64,000 bases of DNA from Alicyclobacillus acidocaldarius subsp. acidocaldarius Tc-4-1. GTDB lineage: Bacteria > Bacillota > Bacilli > Alicyclobacillales > Alicyclobacillaceae. This document shows positions 50,403-60,354 of the stretch, one piece after another. The stretch's first letter is position 1; each line of letters opens with the position of its first letter. Made by a program: the position numbers and the translations under genes. The notes under the pieces were generated by a model, which saw nothing but the letters and a program-made list of their open reading frames with translations, did no database searches and was not told the DNA's origin. The DNA lies in NCBI RefSeq assembly GCF_000219875.1, contig NC_017167.1, forward strand, positions 2,937,361 through 3,001,360, read 5' to 3'.

Positions 50403-50522
50403 TTAATCCTAGAGAACGTCTGATTGTTCCGACGCCACGGGATGAGAACCCTTGCAACGCTGACGTGCGACAACCGAACGCGTGGTTCTATTCTTCCAAC
50501 CGAATCTAAGGAGCTTGATACC

Positions 50523-51038
50523 GTGACCATGGACAGTTTTGCATTCGTCGAGTCGACGCACCGCGAGACGCTGGCCGTGATCGACAGCGCCACGGATGAG
50601 GAGTTCAACGCATCGCCAGGAGCCGGGCGCTGGAGCGTTGCACAAGTTCTGGAACACATTTGGAAAACCGACATGTCCATCATCCCCGTATTCCGGCGCG
50701 CCGCCAAGGATCGTCGCCCTTACACCGGGACGCCGAAGGGCGTCGAGCGAGCGGCGGATCGGTCAGTGAAGCTTGAGGCGCCGGAATTCATCCGCCCCTC
50801 GGACGAACCGAGGTCGCGCGATGCGCTGCGCCAAGCGCTGGAGGACGCGCGCCGGACGCTCATCGAATCCGCGAGAGCCTTGGGCGGCCCTGAAGAGTTG
50901 GCGCGCCTGGCAGCGCCTGTCCCTCATCCGGTGCTCGGGGAGTTATCGCTGCGCGAGTGGCTCGAGTTTGTCGGCTACCACGAGCGACGCCACGTGGCAC
51001 AGGCTCGCGAAGCGCTTGAGGCTGTGCGCCGCGCGTGA
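50523..51038 (+). CDS. DinB-family (DUF664-like) protein
   Basis: 171-residue four-helix protein. SPGAGRWSVAQVLEHIWKTD and FVGYHERRHVAQ contain the three His positions of the DinB metal site. Members may act in bacillithiol or mycothiol-dependent reactions or be of unknown role. GTG 50523 (or ATG 50529) after AAGGAG. A second DinB gene at 52.5-52.9 kb is degenerate. Confidence 0.8.
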   Translation: MTMDSFAFVESTHRETLAVIDSATDEEFNASPGAGRWSVAQVLEHIWKTDMSIIPVFRRAAKDRRPYTGTPKGVERAADRSVKLEAPEFIRPSDEPRSRDALRQALEDARRTLIESARALGGPEELARLAAPVPHPVLGELSLREWLEFVGYHERRHVAQAREALEAVRRA

Positions 51039-51135
51039 ATCATGCGTCGGGCGGCACGCGAGCGAAAGGACATGGGATGAGCATCGTGCCCCCAAGTTGA
51101 GCACAGCGCGGCGCAATTCTCGCGTTCACGAAGGT

Positions 51136-52068
51136 TCACCGGGGCGAGAAGGAGGCGCGAAACTTGGCCCGGATCTCGCGCATGCGGCGGGTGTGATGAT
51201 GTTCCACCGCATGAAGAAGTTCTCGAAGCCCGACCCACAGGCCGAGATATTCGACGCGAGCGCGGAACGCGTGGACATCCCTCTTGCCCTGGCCAGCCGC
51301 ATAGTGGTCGAGCACGTTCCGAACGAAGGCTGGCCCGTAATCCCAGTACAGCCCAGCGAAATCATAGGCCGGATCGCCAATCTGCACGTCGCCGAAGTCG
51401 ATGATGCCAATGGCTTCGGTGACGCACGGGTCGTACAAGATGTGTGCATGCGTGAGATCGCCATGGAGTAACGCCCGCAGAAGGGTGCCGCTGAGGGCTT
51501 GGTCGAAAAAGTCCGCAAATCGAGCAAGAACCTCTCGACGCTCATCGTAATCCAGCAGGGGCAAGACGCGATCCTGGATCTCACGCCAATCCTGTTGCCA
51601 GAAGGATTCGGTTTGCAAGGCCGGTACACCCTGGGTCTGAAACGCGGAAACATCGGCGTCGTGCAAAATCGTCAAGAAGGAGCCGAGATGCTCGGCAATT
51701 CGGTCAGTCGTCGATGCGTCCACGCCGTCCAACAGCGCGGCGCGGAGAGGCTCCCCGGAAATGAATGGATAGCGACTCCCAATGACCCGCCCACGCGCGT
51801 CCCTCACGGGACTCGGCCTCGGTACGCGAACGCCCGCTTTTAGGACGCGATCGTCAATGTGGTTGAGCACACGCTGTTCGATGCAGAGCCGCTTTGCGAC
51901 GCCTGGTCGGCGGGCAAATCGGAACACCCAAGCGCGGTTCACAACCACAACCCAGTGGTCCCACCCTTCGTCGCGAACGTCCAGCCGATCCACAGCGAGA
52001 CCCGGGAGGTAAGCATGCACAATGTCCAGCCAGTCGCCGGGTACGCCAACCGTCAAGCCTGACACCAC
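51136..52068 (-). CDS. Aminoglycoside/macrolide phosphotransferase-family kinase
   Basis: 310 residues with the APH fold: DHWVVVVNRAWVFRFAR at the N-lobe, catalytic LLHGDLTHAHIL and metal-binding IGIIDFGDVQIGDPAYDFAG. Could phosphorylate an antibiotic or a metabolite; resistance is not implied by sequence alone. Start GTG 52068 or 52065, ribosome-binding site weak. Standalone gene. Confidence 0.8.
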   Translation of the reverse strand: MVSGLTVGVPGDWLDIVHAYLPGLAVDRLDVRDEGWDHWVVVVNRAWVFRFARRPGVAKRLCIEQRVLNHIDDRVLKAGVRVPRPSPVRDARGRVIGSRYPFISGEPLRAALLDGVDASTTDRIAEHLGSFLTILHDADVSAFQTQGVPALQTESFWQQDWREIQDRVLPLLDYDERREVLARFADFFDQALSGTLLRALLHGDLTHAHILYDPCVTEAIGIIDFGDVQIGDPAYDFAGLYWDYGPAFVRNVLDHYAAGQGKRDVHAFRARVEYLGLWVGLRELLHAVEHHHTRRMREIRAKFRASFSPR

Positions 52069-52304
52069 CTTGCCGCAGTCAAGCTGCGATATGCACCCGT
52101 CTCTGTACGGCCCTCAATGAAAACGGTCTTTAGGGTGTTCATGTCGATCTCTCCGCCGAGCCCAGCGCTCTGCCGAGCGAGACCACGTGAGCGCCTGCAA
52201 CACATTGGCGAACAAGGATAGGAACCACTCCAACAAGGTGTTCACGAGAAGGACGCTCCTCTCCCGATTTCGGGCCTGCAGCCGAAGTCTAGCCACGAGC
52301 GCCA

Positions 52305-52481
52305 GGATGGAATCGCACAATCTCAAGCACTGAACAACTTTCTTCCATATTGTTTATTGAAGGGCACATGGAAATTGTATTCAATATGCTTCGAAAGGGC
52401 ATGAAAATTGAAGACATCGCCGAGATGACGGGCCTTCCCAAGCAAGAAATCGAAGAACTTGCTCGAAAGCAGGCGCATTGA
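52305..52481 (+). pseudogene. C-terminal fragment of an Rpn/PD-(D/E)XK transposase-like nuclease
   Basis: The last about 50 codons (IEGHMEIVFNMLRKGMKIEDI then AEMTGLPKQEIEELARK, up to the TGA at 52481) match the C-terminal tail of Rpn-type recombination-promoting nucleases. No start or catalytic domain remains. Marks a past mobile element. The adjoining 52.07-52.30 kb interval has no gene I can support. Confidence 0.55.
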
Positions 52482-52533
52482 CACAAATCGGTGCCGACAA
52501 TCCTTCCCCGGCTCCGTGTAGCTCTGTCCTGTC

Positions 52534-52894
52534 CTATGGCAGCACCAAATCGGTGTCGGGGGGAACGTGGCCAAGGCGCCGCGCCATGGCGACGATTTGC
52601 CCCTTATGGTGGAACTCATGGGTCACTGCGTGTGTCAACAGCCATAGGGCGCTTCACATCTGAACCTATGATTTCTTCCTCCGATGCGAAGGCAAAGACG
52701 TTTTGGCCTAACCCAAAACGTCCAAACCAATACACATAACAGTCTGCCACGTGGATGTGCGTTCTGATGATGCTGCCGCTTCCGAAGCCAAGGAGGGCCG
52801 TATGAAGATGACGCGCTGGGATTTGCTCTAAAAACTCAAAAAGTGCTTCTCTGGTGGCACGAATCCATTCATATTGCTGCCAGAGCACATTCAC
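52534..52894 (-). pseudogene. DinB-family gene with deletion and frameshift
   Basis: N-terminal half from GTG 52894: VNVLWQQYEWIRATREALF, TALLGFGSGSIIRTHIHVADCYVYWF. The C-terminal motif LLTHAVTHEFHHKGQIVAM and end DTDLVLP lie in a different frame, joined near 52640, and about 40 residues usual between them are missing. The intact form would be about 160 residues. Both the deletion and the frameshift argue for decay, not a read error. Confidence 0.7.
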
Positions 52895-52971
52895 GACCCT
52901 AGCCCCCTCTGTGTGCGATTCGTTCACAAACCGGCGCGCTTTCTGAGCACACCCGCCTGTCCTCACGCTCT

Positions 52972-53770
52972 TCACACATTCCTGGCCGTCGGACTTGTCA
53001 CAAGTCCTCCCTTGATCCGAACGAACAGGGCTGGCGCGCTCACGAGCGTCAGAAGGCCAGCGGTGACAAACATCCATTGAACCGACAGAAACGAGGCGCA
53101 AACGGCGAGCACAGCACTTCCCACTGCCTGACTTCCGACTTCGACGGTGGAAAAGACGGACGCAACCCGCCCAATGACCTCGTGGGGAAACGACGCTAAG
53201 ACATACGATGGAGCCAACACATTCTGCGCAGCTTGCAACACGCCCATGACAAACATGCTGAGCATCGGGATCCAAACGGAGTCAAACACGCCTATCGCCA
53301 GCACGCAGAGACCAAGCAAAACGAAGTCGATGAGAAAAACCAGGCTTACGCCATACCGTTGCGCAACTCTGCGAAACAGCTTTGTCCCCAGCATTCCCGC
53401 AACCATGGCCCCGACAGAAAGAAGATGAGCAACAGGCGCGTGGAAGCCCATCACGCTTGACTTTGTGCACGCCTTCGGCGAGATCGTGGAAGAAACCCCA
53501 AACCGTACGACGCCGCTCACCAGCCCTTTTCGCCAACATGGCAAAGGGAGAAAAAGATACAGGGCTCCTCCAATGACGAACGATAACCCGTCCAGCAGTG
53601 CGATCTCTCGAATGCTGAACCAAAGAATCGAGCTTGCCGCGAGCAAGCGCCCAGCCAGCCGAATGCCAGACACGACACCGTGAAGAATGCCGATGAACTG
53701 GGCCCGCTCCTCGGGCGTGATGATCCCAGCCACCACGTTGATGGCGCTCCCGCGGACGCCTGCGCCACGA
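52972..53770 (-). pseudogene. Degenerate MFS transporter
   Basis: The readable frame has INVVAGIITPEERAQFIGILHGVVSGIRLAG, an MFS multidrug-type helix pair, and a C-terminal half with PMLSMFVMGVLQAAQNVLAPSYVL and VASVFSTVEVGSQAVGS. The central loop fits better in another frame (FFHDLAEGVHKVKRDGL), implying two compensating frameshifts around 53400-53530. The N-terminal third is absent. The 53.77-54.12 kb region before it shows no recognisable coding sequence. Confidence 0.65.
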
Positions 53771-54116
53771 AAATCCCTCCCGCTTCGCCACGACGAGGTA
53801 TGCCTTTGCAGCGGCGCAGTCTGGCCTGTCTCGCAGGGTCGGACATTGCCATAAAGGATCAGGCGCGCCAGGCAAACTCGTCGAAATCGACAAAAGCGTA
53901 TGACGATTCATCTCGCATCTTGCATGCCTGCAGCGCACAAATCTGCCATTCTGCATGCAACCATACCTCAAACTGAGCCAAGAGGCAATCCGCCATGGGT
54001 CGTCCATCGAGCGCGGCGCCACGCACGGCTGACCGGGCTCTCGCAACCGGGCACCTATCCCCGCCCCGTCGACCCCCTCATCAACACGGTAGACGGCACG
54101 ACGAGGACCTCCGCAG

Positions 54117-55061
54117 TTACTTCTTCCCCCGCAGGCGAGCGATGATGATCCGCCCTGCCGCTTCGCCCATCTCCTCCACGGGCTGGCGGACGCAGGTCAA
54201 GGGTGGATCGACGAGATCGGCCCAGTCCGGCTGGTCGAAGGTTGCAATGCCGAGCTGAACCGGCACCTTGTGGCCGAGCGCCCGAAGCGGCCGGTAGCAC
54301 TCCATCAGCACGAGGCCATTCGCGGTGTACACGGCGGTACGCGCCTTGCGCGCACACGCATCCACGCGGGCGAGCGCTTCGTGGAAGGAAGCCGGATCGC
54401 CGCGCCGCACGCGCATCACCACGGGCTCTCGCAGCGCCACGCGGCACGCGTCCAGATACCCTTCCAGGCGATCCGTCCGCGTGGGAATCCCGCGCTCGTC
54501 TTCCGTCAGGTACACCACGCAGTCGTAGCCGAGGTCGAACAGCTGCCACGCGATCTCGCGCGAAGCGTCGCGGTTGTTGGTGCCGATGGCGTACGCGTGT
54601 GGCAGGGCGAAGGCGCGATCGACCAGCACCACCGGCATCTCGCGCGCCAATTCCTCCAGGTAGTCGTTGTTGGCGCCACTCGTCTGCACCGCGATGGCCT
54701 CCACGCGGTTGGCGACCAACGACTCGATGAGCTGTCGCTCCCGCTTTGCGTCGCCCTCGGACTCGGCCACCATGAGATGGTACCCGGCGTCGCCGAGCGT
54801 CCGCGAGAACGCGCGCAGAAAGCCGACGCAAAACGGATAGCTCATGTTGACCACTATCGCGCCCACGGTCTCCGTCCGCTGCGCCTTCAGCCCCTTGGCA
54901 AGCGCGTTCGGCCGGTAGCCGAGTTCCTCGATGATCGCGGCAATCTTTTCTCGCGTTTTCTCGCTCATGGATTCGTAGCGCCCGTTCAAGTAGCGCGAGA
55001 CCGTGGTGACGGACACCCCGGCCGCTCGCGCGACGTCCTGGATGGTGGCCCGCTTTGGCAC
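54117..55061 (-). CDS. LacI-family transcriptional regulator
   Basis: 314 residues. N-terminal helix-turn-helix with hinge: ATIQDVARAAGVSVTTVSRYLNGRYESMSEKTREKIAAIIEELGYRPN (encoded 54910-55052), then a periplasmic-binding-like sensor domain (VGAIVVNMSYPFCVGFLRAF, VVLVDRAF, GIATFDQPDWADLVDPPLTCV). GTG 55061 after GGGGGAGG is preferred over a longer frame. It follows gnd by 62 nt, with a terminator between, so it may be made at low level from read-through. Likely ligand gluconate or a related acid (inference). Confidence 0.85.
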   Translation of the reverse strand: MPKRATIQDVARAAGVSVTTVSRYLNGRYESMSEKTREKIAAIIEELGYRPNALAKGLKAQRTETVGAIVVNMSYPFCVGFLRAFSRTLGDAGYHLMVAESEGDAKRERQLIESLVANRVEAIAVQTSGANNDYLEELAREMPVVLVDRAFALPHAYAIGTNNRDASREIAWQLFDLGYDCVVYLTEDERGIPTRTDRLEGYLDACRVALREPVVMRVRRGDPASFHEALARVDACARKARTAVYTANGLVLMECYRPLRALGHKVPVQLGIATFDQPDWADLVDPPLTCVRQPVEEMGEAAGRIIIARLRGKK

Positions 55062-55082
55062 GCTGTGCCTCCTCCCCCATGC

Positions 55083-55109
55083 AAAAGGCGGTGGCGCGCC
55101 GCCACCGCC
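55083..55109 (-). terminator. Terminator between gnd and the LacI gene
   Basis: On the minus strand GGCGGTGGCG and CGCCACCGCC form a perfect 10-bp stem with a 3-nt loop followed by TTTTGC, placed 15 nt after the gnd stop. Confidence 0.8.
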
Positions 55110-55123
55110 GTCCTGACCTCCGA

Positions 55124-56023
55124 TCACGCCCGCTCGACCGCGTGACCTCCGAACTCGTTGCGGAGCGCCGCCTGCACCTTGCCGCTGAACGAGTCGTCCT
55201 GCATCGAGCGGTAGCGCATCATGACCGAGGTGGCGATGACCGGCACGGCCGCCTGAACCTCGAGCGCCTCCTGCACCGTCCACTGCCCCTCGCCGGAGGC
55301 GTGCACCACTCCTTTGATCTTCTCCAGCCGCGGATCCTCACGGAAGGATTTTTCTGCCAGTTCCATGAGCCAGCCGCGAATGACCGATCCGTTCGACCAG
55401 CAGCGCGCGATCTCGGCGAAATCGTAGTCAAACGGCCCCTTCTCCAGCACTTCGAACCCTTCGCCGATGGCCGCCATCATGCCGTATTCAATGCCGTTGT
55501 GCACCATCTTCGCGAAGTGGCCGCTCCCGGCGCGCCCCGTGTACACGTAGCCGTTCGGAACGGCCGTGTCGCGGAACAGCGGCTCGATGGTCTTGAACAC
55601 CTCCGGGTCTCCCCCAATCATGTAGCAGGCGCCGTGACGCGCGCCTTCCATGCCGCCCGAGGTGCCGACGTCGAAGAAGTGAATGCCAAGCTTCTTCAAG
55701 TCCTCCGCATGCCGAATGCTGTCCTTGTAGTGGGAGTTCCCGCCCTCGATGATGATGTCGCCCGACTGCAGAAGCGGCTTCAGCTGATCGATGAGGTTGT
55801 CCACCGGCTTGCCGTGCGGGACCATGAGCCAGACAATCCGCGGCGGTGTGAGTTTCGACACGAGGTCGGAAACAGAAGTGGCCGGCGTCGCGCCCTCTTT
55901 GGCGACGGCGTCGACCGCCGGCTTGTGCAAATCGTACGCCACCACCTGGTGCCCGTGGTCCATCATGTTGAGCGCCAGATTGTGGCCCATCTTGCCGAGA
56001 CCAATGAGGCCGACCTGCATCAT
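55124..56023 (-). CDS. gnd: 6-phosphogluconate dehydrogenase, decarboxylating (short form)
   Basis: 299 residues, the short form like B. subtilis YqeC/GndA rather than the 470-residue enzyme. Rossmann motif VGLIGLGKMGHNLALNM, EGGNSHYKDSIRHAEDL, substrate loop GTSGGMEGARHG and catalytic Lys-His region HFAKMVHNGIEYGMM. Cofactor may be NAD as in other short forms. Start ATG 56023 (a second ATG follows directly) after AAAGGGTG. The gene would act on the product of the gluconokinase at 31-33 kb. Confidence 0.9.
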   Translation of the reverse strand: MMQVGLIGLGKMGHNLALNMMDHGHQVVAYDLHKPAVDAVAKEGATPATSVSDLVSKLTPPRIVWLMVPHGKPVDNLIDQLKPLLQSGDIIIEGGNSHYKDSIRHAEDLKKLGIHFFDVGTSGGMEGARHGACYMIGGDPEVFKTIEPLFRDTAVPNGYVYTGRAGSGHFAKMVHNGIEYGMMAAIGEGFEVLEKGPFDYDFAEIARCWSNGSVIRGWLMELAEKSFREDPRLEKIKGVVHASGEGQWTVQEALEVQAAVPVIATSVMMRYRSMQDDSFSGKVQAALRNEFGGHAVERA

Positions 56024-56146
56024 AGAACACCCTTTCCTGCTCCACACGTGAGATCTATTTCTCTTGCCCCCACTCAGTGTTCCGGCTGAGCCGGCCATGT
56101 ATGCGAGCCGGGGGCCCTACGGAGATGGTGTTCTCAAGTGCGCGGC

Positions 56147-56854
56147 CTAGAACCGAATGGCCGTCTCCAGCGCGATCTCGACCATGTCCCCGAAGGATCG
56201 CTCTCGTTCTTCCGCAGACGTCTCCTCGCCGGTGAGGACGTGATCGCTCACCGTCAGAATCGACAAGGCCCGCGCGCCAAACTGGACGGCCAGGGTGAAT
56301 AGTTCTGCACTCTCCATCTCCACCGCTAGCATACCGAATTTCGCCCAGCGCTCCAAATCCGCCGTCCCATCGGCGTAAAATAGATCCGTTGTCATGACGG
56401 AGCCGACGTGGATGGATGTTCCTTTCTCCCGGGCGATCTCGTACGCGGTCCGCAGCAGATCGAAGTTCGCCGTGGGCGCATACTGCACGTGGCCAAACCG
56501 GAGACGATTGGGCGCACTGTTGGTGGAGGCGCTCATCGCGAGGATGACGTCGCGGACGCGGACCTCGGGTCGGATGGCGCCGCAGGTACCGACGCGGATG
56601 AGCGTCTTCACGCCGTAGTCCGCGAGGAGTTCGTGCGCGTAGATACTGATGGACGGCACGCCCATGCCTGTGCCCTGCACGGAGACAGGCACGCCCTTAT
56701 AGCGGCCCGTGTAGCCGAACATGCCGCGCACCTCGTTGTAGCAGACGCTACCCTCGAGGTAGGTGTTCGCGATATACTTGGCCCGAAGCGGATCGCCCGG
56801 AAGCAGGATACGCTCGGCGATCTCGCCCGGCTTCGCGCCAATGTGCGTGCTCAT
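56147..56854 (-). CDS. deoD: Purine nucleoside phosphorylase DeoD-type
   Basis: 235 residues, hexameric PNP family. [26 protein letters not shown], the phosphate-binding [12 protein letters not shown] and [19 protein letters not shown] and the catalytic Asp in [13 protein letters not shown] are conserved. GGGAGGATG before ATG. Phosphorolysis of purine nucleosides in salvage. Divergent from dapH. Confidence 0.93.
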   Translation of the reverse strand: MSTHIGAKPGEIAERILLPGDPLRAKYIANTYLEGSVCYNEVRGMFGYTGRYKGVPVSVQGTGMGVPSISIYAHELLADYGVKTLIRVGTCGAIRPEVRVRDVILAMSASTNSAPNRLRFGHVQYAPTANFDLLRTAYEIAREKGTSIHVGSVMTTDLFYADGTADLERWAKFGMLAVEMESAELFTLAVQFGARALSILTVSDHVLTGEETSAEERERSFGDMVEIALETAIRF

Positions 56855-56951
56855 GGAACATCCTCCCTTTCTTCTGATGCCATCATATCACGCGGGCCAT
56901 CGGGGCGCATGCTGGATCGCGTGAAGCAAAATTCGAACGTGGAGAGGAATC

Positions 56952-57662
56952 ATGACGATGCAGACGGCTGAAGAGATCATTCGCTATATTTCGGAAAGCA
57001 AGAAGAAGACGCCTGTGAAGGTGTATCTGCGCGGCAAGCTGGACCAAATCGCGTTTCCCGAGGGCCTGCGTCCGTTTGTCGGGCCCACGTCCGGCGTGGT
57101 ATTCGGCGAGTGGAGCGACGTGCAGGCGTTCCTGCAGCAAAACCGCGAGCTCATCGAGGACTATGAGGTCGAGGCGGATCGCCGCAACAGCGCCATTCCG
57201 CTCTTGGATCTGAAGGACATCCCGGCGCGCATCGAGCCGGGCGCCATCATTCGCGACAAGGTGAAAATCGGTGAAAACGCCGTCATCATGATGGGCGCCA
57301 TCATCAACATCGGCGCGGAGATTGGGCCTGGCACGATGATCGACATGGGCGCCGTGCTCGGCGGGCGCGCCACGGTGGGCGCTAACTGCCACATCGGCGC
57401 GGGCGCTGTGTTGGCCGGCGTCATTGAGCCGCCGTCCGCGAAGCCGGTGGTCATCGAGGACAACGTGCTCGTCGGCGCCAACGCGGTCATCCTCGAGGGC
57501 GTGCGCGTGGGCAAGGGCGCGGTCGTGGCCGCGGGCGCGGTGGTCATCGAGGACGTGCCGCCGGGAACCGTGGTGGCGGGCGTGCCCGCCAAGATCATCA
57601 AGCGGATTGAGGACGTGGAGGCGAGCAAGATCGAAATCAAGGAAGAGCTGAGGCGCCTGTGA
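56952..57662 (+). CDS. dapH: Tetrahydrodipicolinate N-acetyltransferase
   Basis: 236-residue left-handed beta-helix enzyme that acetylates tetrahydrodipicolinate in the acetyl branch of diaminopimelate and lysine synthesis. N-terminal [11 protein letters not shown]; hexapeptide repeats from [34 protein letters not shown] (about residues 92-125) through [21 protein letters not shown]; ends [18 protein letters not shown] before ATG 56952. Overlaps the deacetylase by one base. Confidence 0.94.
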   Translation: MTMQTAEEIIRYISESKKKTPVKVYLRGKLDQIAFPEGLRPFVGPTSGVVFGEWSDVQAFLQQNRELIEDYEVEADRRNSAIPLLDLKDIPARIEPGAIIRDKVKIGENAVIMMGAIINIGAEIGPGTMIDMGAVLGGRATVGANCHIGAGAVLAGVIEPPSAKPVVIEDNVLVGANAVILEGVRVGKGAVVAAGAVVIEDVPPGTVVAGVPAKIIKRIEDVEASKIEIKEELRRL

Positions 57663-58789
57663 TGACGTGGGACGTGTATGAAGCGAGGCGCGCCCTGCAC
57701 CAGATACCAGAGCCCGGGTTTCGTGAGTTTGAGACGCAGAAGCTTGTGCTCTCGTATCTGCAGGCGCTGCCGCAGGATCACCTGGAGATCCGCACGTGGG
57801 AGACGGGCGTGATCGCGCTCGTGAAGGGACACAGTCCGAAGCGGCGCGTGGGCTGGCGCGCGGACATGGACGGGCTGCCCGTGGCGGAGGAGACGGGCGT
57901 CCCGTACGCGTCGCGCCATGAGGGCATGATGCACGCCTGCGGGCACGACGTACACATGGCCGTCGCGCTCGGCCTCGCCCAGCACTTCGCCCATAACCCT
58001 CCGCCGGACGATCTCGTCCTGGTGTTTCAGCCCGCTGAGGAGGGCCCGGGCGGCGCGCAGCCGATGCTCGCGAGCGAGGCGTTTCAGGCCGTGCGGCCGG
58101 AGATGATCTTCGCCCTGCACGTGCAGCCCGACATGGCTGTAGGCGAGATTGGAATCCGACCCGGCGTCCTGTTTGCCAACACGTCCGAGCTGTTCATCGA
58201 TCTCGTCGGCCAAGGCGGCCACGCGGCCTATCCGCACCGGGCCAACGACATGGTGGTGGCAGGTGCACACCTTGTGACGGCGCTGCAGACCATCGTGGCG
58301 CGAAACGTGGATCCGCTGGACAGCGCGGTCATCACCGTGGGGCGGCTGGAATCGGGCACGAAGATGAATATCATCGCGGAGCGCGCGCGCCTCGAGGGCA
58401 CCATCCGGGCACTCAACGCGGCCACCATGCCCCACCTCAAGAACCGAATTGAGGCGGTGGCAGCGGGGATTGAGCGGATGTTTAACTGCCAGGCCGAGAT
58501 CGACTACGGCGCGAATTACTACCAGGTGTACAACGACGAGCGCCTCACCCGCGGCTTCATGCGGTTTGTCGAGGAGGCCGGGCTCGCCCAGGTGCAAGAA
58601 GTGCCGCCCGCCATGACAGGCGAGGATTTCGGCTACTTTCTGCGCGAAATCCCGGGCTTCCTGTTCTGGCTCGGCGCGGCCACGCCGTACGGCCTGCACC
58701 ACGCCAAGATGCTCCCGGACGAGCGATGCATCGACGTGGCGCTGCGCGTGCTCATCCCGTACTTCGCCGAGCGGCGGTACGAGGGTTGA
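57662..58789 (+). CDS. ykuR: N-acetyldiaminopimelate deacetylase (M20 family)
   Basis: 375 residues. Metal-binding M20D motifs: [42 protein letters not shown], and late His in [15 protein letters not shown]. Acting after DapH and the aminotransferase, it releases LL-diaminopimelate. ATG 57662 overlaps the dapH stop; a GTG one codon earlier is possible. Called YkuR/DapL in B. subtilis; the dapH neighbour settles the substrate. Confidence 0.92.
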   Translation: MTWDVYEARRALHQIPEPGFREFETQKLVLSYLQALPQDHLEIRTWETGVIALVKGHSPKRRVGWRADMDGLPVAEETGVPYASRHEGMMHACGHDVHMAVALGLAQHFAHNPPPDDLVLVFQPAEEGPGGAQPMLASEAFQAVRPEMIFALHVQPDMAVGEIGIRPGVLFANTSELFIDLVGQGGHAAYPHRANDMVVAGAHLVTALQTIVARNVDPLDSAVITVGRLESGTKMNIIAERARLEGTIRALNAATMPHLKNRIEAVAAGIERMFNCQAEIDYGANYYQVYNDERLTRGFMRFVEEAGLAQVQEVPPAMTGEDFGYFLREIPGFLFWLGAATPYGLHHAKMLPDERCIDVALRVLIPYFAERRYEG

Positions 58790-58794
58790 CGTTG

Positions 58795-58911
58795 TTACAG
58801 CCAGTGCAGGACTACGTATCTGTACAGGTCAAAGAACAGCAGAATGACCGCAATCAGCGCAAACAGCACGGCGCCGACGGCGACTCGGGTTCGCCTCGAT
58901 TTGGTACGCAT
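58795..58911 (-). CDS. 38-residue membrane peptide
   Basis: ATG 58911 with GGAGGCG upstream; starts MRTKSRRTRVAVGAVLFALI and has one hydrophobic helix (AVGAVLFALIAVILLFFDL) before YRYVVLHWL and TAA. Basic start with a single helix fits a small membrane regulator or a structural peptide. Downstream of patA on the same strand (142 nt). Too short for a family call. Confidence 0.5.
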   Translation of the reverse strand: MRTKSRRTRVAVGAVLFALIAVILLFFDLYRYVVLHWL

Positions 58912-59052
58912 GCCATCGCCTCCAGCGGACGGGTTCGCCCATAATGTGGGCTGCACGCGCCCTTTTCATGCGATCCCGCCCGCCGCGGCCATCTCGTGCG
59001 CCCAAGCCCCATCCTACCGGCGCTGCCCCATGCCCGTCCGCTTCGAGCAGCC

Positions 59053-60216
59053 TCACCCTTGCCGGCGCCGCTCCACGAACCGCGCGATGCGGCCGAGCGC
59101 TTCCTGCAACGCCTCCGGAGGACACGCGAGCGAAATGCGCACATATCCCTCGCCGCAATGCGTGAAGCACGTCCCGGAGACGAGCGCCACGTGCGCCTCC
59201 CGCGCCAGCGCCTCGCAGAAGGCGTCAGATGTCATGTGGAGCGCCCTCGGCAACTCTGGAAAGACGTAAAAGGCCCCCGCTGGTTCCACCACCGGCACGC
59301 CCATGGCCCGAAGTGCCTGCACGGCGAGAGCGAGATTCATGCGATACACCTCTCGCATCGGCCGACTGTCCTCGTGGCCGCGGGTCAGCGCTTCAAGCGC
59401 CGCCATCTGACTGATGCTCGACGGGCAGCTCACGCTGAACTGCGCGGCTTTCGCCATTTCCGCAGTGATGGAAGCCGGCGCGAACGCAAACCCAATCCGC
59501 CACCCCGTCATGCTGTGGGACTTCGACAGCCCGTGAATGACGAGGGTTCGATCCCGCATCCCCGGCATGCGCGAGATGCTGGCAGGCGAGCCGTCAAACT
59601 GAAGCTCGGCGTAAATTTCGTCCGACAACACGTACAGATCCCGCTCCACGCAGATCCGAGCGAGCTTGGAAAGCTCGTCCTCGCTGTAGACGGTGCCGGT
59701 CGGATTGGCGGGCGAAGCGAGAATGAGCAGTTTCGTGCGCGGCGTGACGGCCTGCAGAAGGGCGTCCGGCGTCAGGAGAAAGCCCGTGGCCCGCGTGTCG
59801 ACGAAGACGGGGTTTCCCCCTGCCAAACGCACGGCGCCCTCATAGCCCGGGTAGGCAGGTGCAGGAATGATCACCTCGTCGCCTGGCGCGAGGAGCGCCC
59901 GCATGGCGATGTCAATGGCGTGCGTGGTCCCCACGGTGACGAGCACCTCGCGGTCCGGATCATATCGGTGTCCGGTGAAGCGCTCGTAGTAGGCAGAGGC
60001 GGCTTCGCGCAGCGGGCGGATGCCGCGGTTTGGGGTGTACGACGTGAAGCCCTCGTCAATGGCCCGCTTGGCCGCCTCCGCAATGTGCGCAGGTGTGGGA
60101 AAGTGCGGCTGGCCAATGGTGAGGATGATGGCGTCCGGTTCGTCCGCGACGAGATCGGCAAATCGGCGCATGCTGGCGAACACCAGTTGGCGCGTGCGAC
60201 CTGAGAGTTCCTGCAT
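59053..60216 (-). CDS. patA: N-acetyl-LL-diaminopimelate aminotransferase (PatA-like)
   Basis: 387-residue class I PLP aminotransferase. IGQPHFPTPAHIAEAAKRAI, YTPNRGIRPLREA, SPANPTGTVYSEDEL, PLP lysine in HGLSKSHSMTGWRIGFAFAP and late Arg in EGYVRISLACP. Very similar architecture to B. subtilis PatA, and convergent with dapH-ykuR, which supports the diaminopimelate role. ATG 60216 after AAGGAGG is chosen over a longer frame. Confidence 0.86.
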   Translation of the reverse strand: MQELSGRTRQLVFASMRRFADLVADEPDAIILTIGQPHFPTPAHIAEAAKRAIDEGFTSYTPNRGIRPLREAASAYYERFTGHRYDPDREVLVTVGTTHAIDIAMRALLAPGDEVIIPAPAYPGYEGAVRLAGGNPVFVDTRATGFLLTPDALLQAVTPRTKLLILASPANPTGTVYSEDELSKLARICVERDLYVLSDEIYAELQFDGSPASISRMPGMRDRTLVIHGLSKSHSMTGWRIGFAFAPASITAEMAKAAQFSVSCPSSISQMAALEALTRGHEDSRPMREVYRMNLALAVQALRAMGVPVVEPAGAFYVFPELPRALHMTSDAFCEALAREAHVALVSGTCFTHCGEGYVRISLACPPEALQEALGRIARFVERRRQG

Positions 60217-60294
60217 GGATGTGGCCTCCTTGATGGACACGTTGCCAGCTCCATCATACCCCACCGACCCCGTTTGCGACGCCCCTACACTGCG

Positions 60295-60323
60295 TTGACC
60301 CATCTGCTGTCATATGGTAAAGA
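60295..60323 (+). promoter_or_regulatory. Sigma-A promoter of the membrane-protein gene at 60355
   Basis: TTGACC (60295-60300), 17 nt, TAAAGA (60318-60323), about 30 nt before the start codon. Confidence 0.55.
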
Positions 60324-60354
60324 GAAAGCAACGAATGGTTGAGGAGGTAGAACC

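Noticed and set aside
51136-52068. Call as an antibiotic-resistance gene
   Set aside because: The APH fold also includes metabolic kinases, and nothing in the sequence fixes the substrate.
52114-52326. 70-codon minus frame (VLLVNTLLEWFLSLFANVLQ)
   Set aside because: It has one helix-like stretch but no ribosome-binding site and a TTG start, in a region of gene debris.
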